DNA of 64,000 nucleotides from Celoporthe dispersa. Its lineage: Eukaryota; Ascomycota; Sordariomycetes; Diaporthales; Cryphonectriaceae. Where the stretch lies: positions 3,348,001 through 3,412,000 of the forward strand of contig WAID01000004.1 in assembly GCA_016584495.1 (NCBI GenBank), read 5' to 3'. This document shows positions 11,771-21,049 of this stretch, one piece after another (within the stretch, counting starts at the first letter, position 1; each line of letters begins with the position of its first letter). Position numbers and translations under genes: made by a program. Below the pieces are notes generated by a model that had not been told where the DNA came from, did no database searches, and saw only the letters and a program-made list of their open reading frames with translations.

Positions 11771-13945
11771 TTAGCCCTCTGCCAGTACCCTGGTCCAGTC
11801 AAACTTGCGCCATCTCTTCTTGAAATCTTCCGTGCGTGGGTCACTCCTGTTCCACCGGCCCTGCTTCTTGATATTGTCGGGCTCACAGTCCAGCATGCCG
11901 CCCAGAATCTCCCTCGCGAACAGATCGCCTCGGGGCCATCGGGACGAGTCCTCCACAATATGGCCTAGCCCGCCATCGATGGTGAACCAGGCATGAAAAT
12001 ATGGCATCTCCTTCGCAATGCTCCGCCGGAAGGCAAGCTTGCCTAGACCTTCTCTGGCCTTCTTGCCTGTGTCGATAATCTTCTGGTGCTGTGTCCATTC
12101 CTCGTCGCCCGACAGTATAGCCTCCCGGAAGAATGCGGGCGCGGTGTCCCCGAGGTCCCACGGGATAGGCACTGCAGTGAGCGCAGCATGGAGGTGTCGC
12201 TGAGGCGCGGCTGCGTTTTCATAGAAGACCACCTCTCGGCCTTGATCGTGGTATAGGCGGATAAGAGACTTCATGAAGTTGCGAATCTCCTCCCATTCAT
12301 CATCATCGCATTCGAGCAGGTTCGTCCGGTGGCTGATGGGTACCACAACAGCGCCTCCTTCTGCGCCTTTGAGCTCGGGCTCGGTAGGGAGGGTAAGATA
12401 GACGCGGGTTCCGAGTGCGAGAATTGGCGCAATCGGTAGGTCTTGGGGCGGCTTCCGATCCTCATGGTGACACAACGGGCAGGTGTCGAGGATCTTGTTC
12501 ATCTTCTGGTATTCGTTGACGGCCATGTTCTTCAAGTTGATCTCAGACTTGTGCACCCGCTTGGCGAGTTTCTCGGCATTCTCATCGAGGTACTCCAAGT
12601 CGTCGTCAAACTTTGCGTCCTTTGCGATGCGCTCGGCCAGACGCATGCCTTCGCCGCCTCCTTGGCCGCGGGTCCGGCGCTCTTCCCGAAGCATGTCGTC
12701 GATGCTCATGTCCTCGTTTGCCTCGACAAGACCACGTTCGCGGCCGCGCTTGTTTTCGATAGCCTTCACCTCACCGCGCTGCCCGGCAAGCATGCGATTA
12801 TGCATAGCATCCAGCACCACAGCCTGGTCCGCGGTCGCTGTACCGTTAAAGTGCGCCAAGGCCGCGTTGTACTCTGCCTCGAGCTTCTCTGCTTCTGGCG
12901 CCTTCCGCAGCTTGGCCTTCATCACCTGGGCACGCATGCGATTCAGAGCTGTCTGGTCCACCGGAGGCAGAGCTTCCTGCATGATCACACCTTGCTCCGG
13001 AACGTCCTGGGGAGGCTCGAGATCCTCCTTCGGCGTTGGGCGAGTCTTGGCCATGCGGTCACGATACAGATCTCCAGTAGGCTTTTCAGCACCTTTGTAA
13101 TCCTGTCCGTAGACATTTCTCCTATCCATCTCGATCTTCTCTTCCCGAGCGTCGTCAAACTCTTTCAGGCTTCCGAAGCGCTCCTCTGCCACGTCCTCGA
13201 CACGCCGTCCGCTCTGTTCGGCGGAGGTGTAGACAGCTTTCAGCTTGGTCATTCTCCACTGTGACCCATCATCGCCAAATGTATAATCCACCTCCTTGGT
13301 CAGTCCGTCATGATCGGTCGCCGAGACACTGCTTGCTCCTCCCAGACCCCTGTTCAGCTCTCGGTGATGCATCACCCGCTCTGGGACCTGCTTTGGAGGC
13401 GGCGTCTTCTCTTTCTTGCCGCGATGGATATAGTCGATGTTGATATCACCGGTCATCCAGGAGTCACGAGTCAGAGGCTGCTTGTCGTCTCGGGCCCTCT
13501 CCTCGTCCGGAAGAGGCAACTTTTCTTTGGTATCTGTCGATTCCATGAAACCTGGCTCCTCGACTCCATCCTCGCCCTGGCCTCTGTGCCTGCGACGCTC
13601 CCTATGGCTCGAGTCCTCGTGGTCGTGCCTCGAGTGCCGCGATCTTTTGTGTCGGTGACCATCCGCGTCTTCGTGGTCATCATGCGACCGGTGGTGTCGG
13701 TGTCTGTCATGGCCGTCTCGTTCCCTGTCTCTGCCGTGGTCTCTGCGGCGGTCGCTGTCTCTTGCCCGATCTCTATCTCGCCGTTCCTCGCGGTCCTCCC
13801 GATCGCCCCTCTCAGCCGATCTCTCGCGCCGGTGGGTATGACGATGCTTGTGCTTCTTCTCCTTCCTGTCGGTGCGTTGTTGCTCTTGCTCTCGCTCAGC
13901 CTTCTCAGCAGCGAGCTGCTTTTCAAACTCGTCAAGCCCATCCAT
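11771..13945 (-). CDS. cwf19: Spliceosome-associated protein Cwf19 (CWF19L2 type)
   Basis: An intronless 724-residue frame starting at the ATG at 13945. Residues 1-150 are a charged, RS/RD/RH-rich tail (RDREERRDRDRARDSDRRRD-like), as in many splicing factors. The C-terminal third carries the two CwfJ domains: CPLCHHEDRKPP then LALGTRVYLTLPTEPEL (CwfJ_C_1, HIT-like fold), with the conserved FYENAAAPQRHLHAAL, and CwfJ_C_2 at KEMPYFHAWFTIDGGLGHIV to RKFDW near the end. Cwf19 joins the late or post-catalytic spliceosome and is linked to lariat handling together with Dbr1-type factors; it should be nuclear. It shares a 382 bp divergent promoter region with gpn1, so the two may be co-expressed. Confidence 0.93.
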   Translation of the reverse strand: MDGLDEFEKQLAAEKAEREQEQQRTDRKEKKHKHRHTHRRERSAERGDREDREERRDRDRARDSDRRRDHGRDRERDGHDRHRHHRSHDDHEDADGHRHKRSRHSRHDHEDSSHRERRRHRGQGEDGVEEPGFMESTDTKEKLPLPDEERARDDKQPLTRDSWMTGDINIDYIHRGKKEKTPPPKQVPERVMHHRELNRGLGGASSVSATDHDGLTKEVDYTFGDDGSQWRMTKLKAVYTSAEQSGRRVEDVAEERFGSLKEFDDAREEKIEMDRRNVYGQDYKGAEKPTGDLYRDRMAKTRPTPKEDLEPPQDVPEQGVIMQEALPPVDQTALNRMRAQVMKAKLRKAPEAEKLEAEYNAALAHFNGTATADQAVVLDAMHNRMLAGQRGEVKAIENKRGRERGLVEANEDMSIDDMLREERRTRGQGGGEGMRLAERIAKDAKFDDDLEYLDENAEKLAKRVHKSEINLKNMAVNEYQKMNKILDTCPLCHHEDRKPPQDLPIAPILALGTRVYLTLPTEPELKGAEGGAVVVPISHRTNLLECDDDEWEEIRNFMKSLIRLYHDQGREVVFYENAAAPQRHLHAALTAVPIPWDLGDTAPAFFREAILSGDEEWTQHQKIIDTGKKAREGLGKLAFRRSIAKEMPYFHAWFTIDGGLGHIVEDSSRWPRGDLFAREILGGMLDCEPDNIKKQGRWNRSDPRTEDFKKRWRKFDWTRVLAEG

Positions 13946-14327
13946 TGTTGGTTGGTGAGATGGGGTATGGATATCGGAAGATAGACTCTGATGGTCGGCG
14001 TGCGGTGGGTGTGGGAAGCTTTGCCTTGAGGGGTCTGAGAACAGTAGCTACTATGTGCTGTATCGGTTGCCAGAGTATGACGTGGGGGCCTTGTGAGGCT
14101 CTGCCTGGACCTCCCCATGCCACCCCAAAATTTCCACTTGCAGGGTATTGTTAGCGCTTCTCGGGGCAGGGGTCATCACCTATTGCCGCCAGAAACGCAA
14201 CCTCCACTGCTGATGACTAGCTGCTGCCCCGCCATCTCCGTCTCCAACTTTTCATGTGAGGGCTCTGCGCCACGGGCTCCTTCTATCCTCAACATTCTCT
14301 TCTGCCAGCCACCACAAGATTCTCAAC
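13946..14327. promoter_or_regulatory. Divergent promoter between cwf19 and gpn1
   Basis: 382 bp between the start codons of two essential-type genes reading outwards. It contains no TATA box or ORF of note and must hold both promoters and leaders. Confidence 0.6.
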
Positions 14328-15539
14328 ATGGCATCCTCTTCCACTGCACCTAGTACCGAACACCCAGGCCAGGGCTCGGGCCCGGGCCAACAGCCCGTCG
14401 CGATCGTCTGTGTGGGCATGGCAGGCTCTGGCAAGACGACCTTCATGCAGCGCATCAATGCCCACCTGCACGGGAAGAAGGATCCCCCCTACGTGATCAA
14501 CCTCGACCCGGCGGTCCTGAACGTGCCCTTTGACAGCAACATCGACATCCGCGACTCGGTCAACTACAAGGAGGTCATGAAGCAGTACAACCTCGGGCCG
14601 AACGGCGGCATCCTGACTTCGCTCAACCTCTTCGCGACCAAGGTCGACCAGATCCTGGGCCTGCTGGAGAAGCGCACCCAGCCCGCCGCCGCCGCCGATG
14701 CCGAGAGCCCGGCGCGCAAACCCATTAACAACATCCTTGTCGACACGCCGGGCCAGATTGAGGTCTTCGTGTGGTCCGCCTCGGGCACCATTCTCCTCGA
14801 GTCCCTCGCCTCCTCATTCCCCACCGTCATCGCCTACATCATCGACACGCCACGCACGAGCTCGACGTCCACGTTTATGAGCAACATGCTGTATGCGTGC
14901 AGCATCCTGTACAAGACGAAGCTGCCCATGATTCTGGTGTTCAACAAGACGGACGTCAAGGATGCCAGCTTCGCCAAGGAGTGGATGACGGACTTCGAGG
15001 CGTTCCAGGCCGCGCTGCAGGAGGACGAGAATCGGAACGCATTTGGCGGAGTCGAGGGCGAGGGCAGCGGGAGCGGGTACATGGGCAGCTTGTTGAACAG
15101 CATGAGCCTGATGCTGGAGGAATTCTATGCGCACCTGAGTGTCGTGGGCGTGAGCAGCATGACGGGCCAGGGCGTGGATGAGTTCTTCGAGGCGGTGGCA
15201 GAGAAGGCTGAGGAGTTCAAGAGGGACTACCAACCCGAGCTAGACAGGAAGCGCAAGGAGAGGGATGAAGCCAAGAGGGCTGCCCGGGAGAAGGAACTCG
15301 ACAAGATGATGAAGGGGATGTCTATGAGCGGGCTTGCCCAAGGCCAGCCGTCAGGACCCCGTAAGGACGCAGATGGTGATATTGACGTTATCAGCGACCA
15401 GGAATCGGATGAGTTCGACGATGATGAGATGGACCGTGATGGTCTGCAGGCACGATACGAGGCGGCGATGCAACAAGGTGATGCCACCCTCCCCGAGGAG
15501 GCCAGTTTTGCGAAGTATCTTCACACGCAGCAGAGGTAG
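14328..15539 (+). CDS. gpn1: GPN-loop GTPase 1 (Npa3/XAB1)
   Basis: 403 residues, no intron. I chose the ATG at 14328 ([10 protein letters not shown]) because the upstream in-frame GTG at 14256 adds a non-conserved stretch. Motifs in order: P-loop GMAGSGKT (residues 30-38), INLDPAV, the defining Gly-Pro-Asn loop in YNLGPNGG (90-92), DTPGQIEVF (G3) and [10 protein letters not shown] (G4). An acidic tail ([15 protein letters not shown]) ends in AKYLHTQQR. Gpn1 with Gpn3 assembles RNA polymerase II and brings it into the nucleus; the protein shuttles between cytoplasm and nucleus. It is interesting that a polymerase subunit gene (rpb12) follows directly, convergent, 432 bp away. Confidence 0.95.
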   Translation: MASSSTAPSTEHPGQGSGPGQQPVAIVCVGMAGSGKTTFMQRINAHLHGKKDPPYVINLDPAVLNVPFDSNIDIRDSVNYKEVMKQYNLGPNGGILTSLNLFATKVDQILGLLEKRTQPAAAADAESPARKPINNILVDTPGQIEVFVWSASGTILLESLASSFPTVIAYIIDTPRTSSTSTFMSNMLYACSILYKTKLPMILVFNKTDVKDASFAKEWMTDFEAFQAALQEDENRNAFGGVEGEGSGSGYMGSLLNSMSLMLEEFYAHLSVVGVSSMTGQGVDEFFEAVAEKAEEFKRDYQPELDRKRKERDEAKRAAREKELDKMMKGMSMSGLAQGQPSGPRKDADGDIDVISDQESDEFDDDEMDRDGLQARYEAAMQQGDATLPEEASFAKYLHTQQR

Positions 15540-15971
15540 GGCTCGCGGTCGCTTTTTCACATGGACTACACAGGGGAACGGTTTCACCGGCGCAAAAGAA
15601 AAGAAGAGGACCGCACTTTTATGATTTGAGGGAGTTCCGGTTCGGGATCGTGATACCATCAAACAGTTTCTTTCTTTTTGTACAGAGAATCGATTATGAA
15701 ATCCTAACGCTCCTGAACTCCATCCTGACCGTGATGCTCCCCATTTCGTGCTGGTATCAAACGTCCTACGGCGTCGACCGACAACAATTGTCTTTTCGTC
15801 ACGATTGCAGTGGCCGAAGTCTTGACAGCTACGGACGAGCCGCAAGCCTCTCCTCACAAGGCCAATCTTCCTGCAGGTCTGACCCATCGAGCCTCAACGC
15901 TACCCAGCCTGAAAACAACCCCGCCATGGGCTTGTGCTCCGTCGCAGGTCGTAGGTGTCATCATCGCTCGA
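15540..15971. other. Convergent 3' spacer of gpn1 and rpb12
   Basis: The 3' ends of two converging genes face each other here. Only short overlapping frames are seen, with no feature worth naming. Confidence 0.5.
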
Positions 15972-16318
15972 TCACCGCGCCTCGAACTGGATCATTCTGC
16001 ACGTAAAGACCACCACGTTAGTGACACCATTTTCTCAACCCACCCCCCTCGAATCTTTTATTCCTGAACTCACCTCTTTGTCCGCTCCTTGTAGAGCACA
16101 CGGCAGCCGCAGTCGAGGCACTGCACCGGCTGGGACTTTTTCAGCTGGTTGGGCGTGCCGCAGTCTCCGCACAAGTACCGGATGAGAGGCTCGTTGTTGT
16201 TGTCGGAGGCGTTGACGGCACCGCCGGCTGAGAAACTGGTCTGTCGCTGCTGGCTAGCACCGAAGTCAAAGGGGCTGGTGCCGGAGCCTGTGGGTACTTG
16301 GTAGCCTTCGCGAGACAT
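15972..16318 (-). CDS. rpb12: RNA polymerase I/II/III shared subunit Rpb12 (RPABC4, Rpc10)
   Basis: An 89-residue protein from two exons, 16318-16074 and a very small last exon 15996-15972. The intron (GTGAGT...GTGCAG, 77 nt) splits the Arg codon of ERTKR, and the last exon supplies MIQFEAR and the stop, restoring the nearly invariant C-terminus RxxFEAR. The zinc ribbon is CGDCGTPNQLKKSQPVQCLDCGCRVLYKERTKR (shown here only by position: Cys pairs CGDC and CLDC). Rpb12 sits on the Rpb3 side of all three nuclear polymerases. The Gly/Ser/Thr-rich first 40 residues are a species-specific extension. A simple ORF search would stop at 16070 and lose the last 7 residues. Confidence 0.95.
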
Positions 16319-16928
16319 GGTCTGTTTTTGTTTGTGAGGTATGGGCGAGGATAGATGTGTGTGTTGGTGAGGCCTGTATTGTTCGCTGGTTGGTGCAGAG
16401 GAGTTTGGAGTTGTTGATGGAGAGAAGCAAGTACAAAAAGTAAGTAGGCAGACTGTCGCAAGTCAAACTTCCGTTGAGGTTGCTAGCCTGAAAAATTAGG
16501 CGGTGTAGTGAACTGCTGGCAGAACTTTTGTTGCAAGCATACACTGTACTAGCATGGCTTGATAAGCAGGGGGGGCAGGGGTCCAGGGCTGCCTTCCAGT
16601 GACACCACCCTAACCGAGGTACATTGGTACAGCTATCCAGCACTGCAGCAGTAAGTGGTACGTACTACCATCACAAGTGGCAGTACCTGCTTGTACCTCC
16701 CAAAAGCCACCACCACAATAATGTGATGTTTCCGCATTGTGCACTCAACACATCACACATTGAGCTGGACTTGCCTGGGCAATTGCCGTTAATAACCTAA
16801 TCACCTGTGCTCTGGTGACACCTCTCCTCCAGGCTTCTATTAAAGAATCCCAGCTTGAGTGAGGCCCGGTTCCAGATCCGTCGACCAGTCAGTCGCAACA
16901 GGTTTGAGGACCGCTCAACAGGGAAAAA
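16319..16928. promoter_or_regulatory. Divergent promoter region of rpb12 and the HIT gene
   Basis: 610 bp between two outward-reading genes. Short frames only; no clear TATA box. Confidence 0.5.
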
Positions 16929-17567
16929 ATGGCGCCTCAAGTACCAGACAAGACCTTTGATGATGGCCAGCCTTCCGGCCACCGGACATCTGGAACATCT
17001 ACGGACAGCAGCGAGAAGTGCCCCTTCTGCAGGATAGCCACCCTCTATGCGCCCTACAGCCCAGCCTCTCCACCGCACTCCTCCTCGAGGACCCTGTCTC
17101 CGGAGCTCACCTCACCCGGCCCGGAGACCTACATCCTCCTCTCCACCGCAGCGGTGATCGCCTTTCTCGACATCATGCCACTGTCCCGCGGTCATCTCCT
17201 CGTCTGCACGCGGCGGCACGTGCCCAAGCTCACAGGCACATCGCCGGCCGAGGCCCGCGAGCTGGGCTACTACGTGCGCGTGCTCTCCGCCGCCGTGGGC
17301 CGTGCTACGGGCGTGGACGACTGGAACGTCGTCCAGAACAACGGCGCTGCCGCCGCGCAGGTGGTACCGCATATGCACTACCACATCATCCCGCGGCCCG
17401 AGATCAGGGCCCAGGGCCGCTGGAGCGAGAAGTTTACCATGTTCGGCCGGGGCCAGCGGTCGGATCTAGAGCCTGAGGACGGGGAGAAGCTGGCGCAGAG
17501 GGTGAGGGAGGAGGTCGTCAGGATACTACAACACGATGAACAGGCTGTCGCCCGGGAGAAGCTCTGA
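16929..17567 (+). CDS. HIT-family nucleotide hydrolase/transferase
   Basis: 212 residues in one exon from the ATG at 16929. It has the zinc-type CPFC (31-34), a typical HIT strand-helix core (VIAFLDIMPLSRGHLLVCTRRH, residues 76-97, given by position), WNVVQNNGAAAAQVVPH and the catalytic histidine triad H148-M-H150-Y-H152 followed by IIPRPE. HIT proteins hydrolyse or transfer nucleoside phosphates (AMP-lysine, Ap4A, FHIT- or HINT-like); the middle His is the nucleophile. A Ser/Pro-rich insertion (residues 41-65) between the CxxC and the core is unusual. The substrate cannot be told. It is probably cytosolic or mitochondrial. Confidence 0.88.
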   Translation: MAPQVPDKTFDDGQPSGHRTSGTSTDSSEKCPFCRIATLYAPYSPASPPHSSSRTLSPELTSPGPETYILLSTAAVIAFLDIMPLSRGHLLVCTRRHVPKLTGTSPAEARELGYYVRVLSAAVGRATGVDDWNVVQNNGAAAAQVVPHMHYHIIPRPEIRAQGRWSEKFTMFGRGQRSDLEPEDGEKLAQRVREEVVRILQHDEQAVAREKL

Positions 17568-17628
17568 GAGCCCCCAGGGGCCGACGGGCTGGATTTCCTC
17601 AGGGCCGCGTCAGTGAGCAAGGAATCGT

Positions 17629-17724
17629 CTCACGCTGAAATACGCCGGAATACGCCGGAATACGCTGAAATACGCTAAATACGCTGAAATACGCTGAAAT
17701 ATGCCGGAATACGCTGAAATACGG
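17629..17724 (+). repeat. Short tandem repeat, about ten 10-bp units
   Basis: Imperfect direct repeats alternating between GAAATACGCT and GGAATACGCC (one 9-bp unit, one TATGCC variant). They begin about 60 bp after the HIT stop codon, within its likely 3' UTR. No unique spacers, so this is not a CRISPR-like array. Confidence 0.85.
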
Positions 17725-18281
17725 AGCTCTGGACGACGGCAGATGAGGTCTCGCCGCAATCTCCCAGGAGACGAACGCGATCCCGACTTGAGTACGTTGA
17801 CAGTGGATCTGGGGGCCCCCAAACCCCATCCTAAGAGGAGGCCCTGCGATGAACGCCCCAGCAGAAGGATTCAGCTTTGGAGCCTCTCGACAGGTCAGGG
17901 GAGCTAGTCCACTTTTCGCCACAGTCTCACTGGCGCCTTGTCTCAGCACTCCTCTCATCATCACCATGCCATGGCAGTGCATCTACTAAGAGTGGGAACC
18001 GCCTGAAATAACCATCTCACCGACTGCCGAGGCAGCAATCCTCGTAGATATAGGCAGGAAGGATCGCGGGTTCGGTTTCGCATAGGAGCTTCATCTTTGG
18101 CACCGTGGGTTGATATATCTCCATTGTTCGCACGCCGCGATGCTACTAGTGAAGACGAGCGCACCCAGCATCAGCCAGCACCCGCTACAGCCTTCTACAA
18201 CGGCGGCACTTATTTGCTCGATTCCTACCGGGGTTTGGACGCATCGAAGCTGGATCAGCTCCCGACGCCGCCAATATCATC
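17725..18281. other. Intergenic, GH43 promoter
   Basis: Follows the tandem repeat and runs to the GH43 start. Small frames only; I looked for a tRNA around 18000-18110 (GGTTCGGTTTC) and did not find one. Confidence 0.45.
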
Positions 18282-19451
18282 ATGAGACTTTCAGCCACTG
18301 GTCTCCTGGGTGCCACGAGCGCTTTTTACTACAGCGCTCTGCATGTCGACGCAGCGTCAAGCGGTTATCCCAACCCAGAGACCATTACTGGGACGATCCC
18401 AAACAATGCCAACCTGACTCTCGACCCATCTTTGATCCGGCGGGAAAGTGATGGGAAGCTGTTTCTATACACGACTGGTATCGGGACAGATAGCAATCAC
18501 GGAGGCTTCGTGTGGACGTCAGATTCACTCTACGGCCCGTGGACCCAAAGCGAGAAGGCGGCGATCCAAGAGTGGTGTGGTGCGCCTAATTTGTATGAGA
18601 AGGACGGCCTCTGGTATCTGTTTTACTCCCAGCCGTTCCATGCCTGGCCGTCTCTCGGGTATACGAACCCCAATGCCTCGACCGACTCTCATGATCGTGC
18701 CATTTATGTGCGCAACTCGACGACGCTTGAAGCCATGTCGTGGGGGGATGAGCCGAACGGCACACGGCTGTTGATCGACTGGTCACAAGACTACAACCAG
18801 CTGGACATATCAGTCATCCTTACGCAAGCAGGAGATTACCTCGCGTCCTTTGGGTCCTACCAAGCAGGCCTCTACCAGATCCCTCTAGCGCCCACATTGG
18901 ATGCAATCATCAACGGGTCCGGGGCGACGAATTTCAACCACAACGGGAACAACATCAACCACCTTGCCGAGAACTTCACGTGGATCACAGACCCGACCAA
19001 AGACGTGGACCTCATCGAGGCGTCGTTCCAATTCTACTGGGACGGCTACTATTACCTGTTCTTCTCCTCGGGCCATGCCCAGGCGCAGGAGGTAGGCTCG
19101 ATACGGGTGTGGTCTTCCGCCGGAGACGTGTACAAGGTGATGGTCTGCCGCTCCCAAGAAGCCACCGGCCCATTCGTGGACCAGAGCGGACAGTCTTGCC
19201 TAGAGAGCGGTGGCACGGAGATCCTGGCCACGCACGACCTCATCTGGGCGCCTGGCGGCCAGGGCGTGATGAATGATACAGAGGCCGGCGGACCGATCAT
19301 CTACTATCACTACGTACCACGGACGTCGGCGGACGAACCTCCTGTCGGCGGTGGCTATCGCTTTGGCTGGAACAGGCTCGACTTTTCCAGCGGCTGGCCC
19401 GTCCTGCTGGCACCCTCCTCGGACACGACTGTAAGCCCAGCACTGCTCTGA
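18282..19451 (+). CDS. Secreted GH43 arabinanase/arabinosidase-type hydrolase
   Basis: 389 residues, single exon, start at 18282, with a signal peptide (MRLSATGLLGATSAFYYSA). It has the five-bladed-propeller GH43 acidic triad: LTLDPSLIRR (base Asp48), NQLDISVIL (pKa-tuning Asp175) and DLIEASFQFYWDGYYYLFFS (acid Glu246). Other family marks are GGFVWTSDSLYGPW, HDRAIYVRNST and HDLIWAPGGQGVM, where the His probably lies near the active-site metal of endo-arabinanases. The likely substrate is alpha-1,5-arabinan of pectin side chains; xylosidase or arabinofuranosidase activity is possible because GH43 is diverse. Many N-glycosylation sites. Together with GH131 and the flavodehydrogenase it suggests plant wall degradation. 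Confidence 0.88.
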   Translation: MRLSATGLLGATSAFYYSALHVDAASSGYPNPETITGTIPNNANLTLDPSLIRRESDGKLFLYTTGIGTDSNHGGFVWTSDSLYGPWTQSEKAAIQEWCGAPNLYEKDGLWYLFYSQPFHAWPSLGYTNPNASTDSHDRAIYVRNSTTLEAMSWGDEPNGTRLLIDWSQDYNQLDISVILTQAGDYLASFGSYQAGLYQIPLAPTLDAIINGSGATNFNHNGNNINHLAENFTWITDPTKDVDLIEASFQFYWDGYYYLFFSSGHAQAQEVGSIRVWSSAGDVYKVMVCRSQEATGPFVDQSGQSCLESGGTEILATHDLIWAPGGQGVMNDTEAGGPIIYYHYVPRTSADEPPVGGGYRFGWNRLDFSSGWPVLLAPSSDTTVSPALL

Positions 19452-19789
19452 CCACAGCCTCGACACTGTTGAGATAAACCGACATCGAAAGGCAGCAGCT
19501 CGGCGGCATCTGTGGCTCCTTTCTGAGGCCGGCACTGGACCACGAAAGGGGGCGCCGCTACTGGGATGCTACTTGATGGTATTTACGTGCATAGCGTTGT
19601 TTAAATAAAGACGAGACATGGTTTATCAGGGTACGCTAGATATAGACGTATAGAGGTATCACGCCACACATCGCCTTTTTTTCTTCTCAGGCTCTTCGAT
19701 TTTTCTACCCATCTACGGGCTTTGCGTGACGCGTCGGTTTTTCTTTCTCTTTTTCTTTTCTAGATTTTTACCCTGACCTTTTCTGTGGT
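19452..19789. other. Convergent 3' spacer of GH43 and AKR genes
   Basis: 338 bp with a T-rich stretch near 19675-19770; probably polyadenylation regions of both genes. Confidence 0.5.
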
Positions 19790-20888
19790 CTACTCATCGT
19801 CTCCGAAAAACACCTTCACCGGCAGCCACGAGTCCCCGCACACCTTAAACCTCTCCTGGATACCATCGAGCGCCTTCACCTCCTCCTCCGTCAGGCTCCA
19901 GCCGTCCAGCTCATAGTTGGCCTGGATCCGCGACTCGGTCACGCTCTTGGGCAGGACGCTGTAGTCCCTCTGCAGGCCCCACATGAGCAGGACCTGCTGT
20001 GGCGACTTGCCCTTGGCCTTTGCGATGGAGAGCAGCGCCTCGTTCTTGGCGAGCGGCGAGTCGGTGGAGCCCAGAGGCGAGTATGCGGAAGGGTGGATGC
20101 CCTTGGCCTTGAGGTAGTCGAGCAGCTTGGGCGAGGGGTTGCACGGGTGTAGCTCGATCTGGTTGACCGCGGGCAGGACCTAATTTTTTTTTTTCTTTTG
20201 TCAGCATTCTCCGAAGTTTTCCGCGGAGACAGAAAACATTTTGTCTAGTTCGCTTCTCCACTCACCTTTGTGGTCTCGGCGTCCAGCAGCTTCTCCATGT
20301 TCTTGATCCCAAAGTTGCTCACGCCGATGGCGCGCACCTTGCCCGAGCCGACCAGCTTCTGAAGCTCGCGCCAGGTGTTGACAAAGTCCCAGTCCGGGTA
20401 GTGCTTCTTCAGGTCGTCAGGGTCGGTGGAGCTGGGCCAGTGCATGAGGTACAGGTCGACATAGTCGGTCTGCAGGGCGGCCAGGGACCGGTCGATGGCC
20501 TCGGGCACGCGCTTGTGCCAAGGGTTGTCGAGTTTGGTGGTCAGAAAGATGTCCCCACGCGGCACGCCCGAGGCCTTGATGCCGTCGCCTACTTCCTTCC
20601 TCGTTGCCGTAGGCGAAGGCTGTGTCGATGTGGCGGTAGCCGTGGCGCAGGGCGGCCTCCACGGCGTTTTTTACCTCGTTGGGCTTGGACTGCCAGGTGC
20701 CTAGGCCGATGGCGGGCATCTGGGCTCCCGTGTTGAGGGTGAAGGTCTTGCTGCAGGATGAGAAAGCTCCCCATGGTCAGTAAGTGAGGAACTTGAGTGG
20801 CGAGACGATGGAACATGGTGAGAAGGAAAAAGAGAAGGAGAAAGAGAGGGGGCAGGGGGGCGCACGTTGTGTTCTTGACAGCGGCCAT
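19790..20888 (-). CDS. Aldo/keto reductase (one frame slip)
   Basis: About 298 residues from exons 20888-20866, 20750-20266 and 20179-19790 with GT...AG introns in agreeing phase. The catalytic tetrad is complete: [11 protein letters not shown] (Asp and Tyr), DIFLTTKL (Lys), YLMHWP (His). NADPH-pocket segments are [39 protein letters not shown] and [15 protein letters not shown]. This places it with fungal glycerol/xylose/aldehyde reductases (AKR family), using NADPH in the cytosol. Near 20594-20600 one base too many separates AYGNEE from [14 protein letters not shown]; no intron fits. A consensus error is the simplest reading. The first exon codes only 7 residues plus a split codon. Confidence 0.85.
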
Positions 20889-21041
20889 GATTCTGGACAT
20901 ATGAACTGAGTCTATCTCGGAAGAGGTGTTTATCTGCCTGTTAATTTGACTCTGGAAGAACAAGAAGCAGAAACGAGATTGGAGCTGTGTTTGAGACGTA
21001 GACCAGAGACAGATGTAGAGAGGAGGTCATGCAGGCACGGC

Positions 21042-21049
21042 TTATATAG
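21042..21049 (-). promoter_or_regulatory. TATA box candidate for the aldo/keto reductase
   Basis: TATATAAG on the minus strand, about 155 bp upstream of the ATG at 20888. Confidence 0.45.

Noticed and set aside
12443..13264. 273-codon plus-strand frame
   Set aside because: Antisense shadow of cwf19, whose domains are unmistakable.
17629..17724. CRISPR array
   Set aside because: Units are only 10 bp, contiguous, without spacers, and the genome is fungal.
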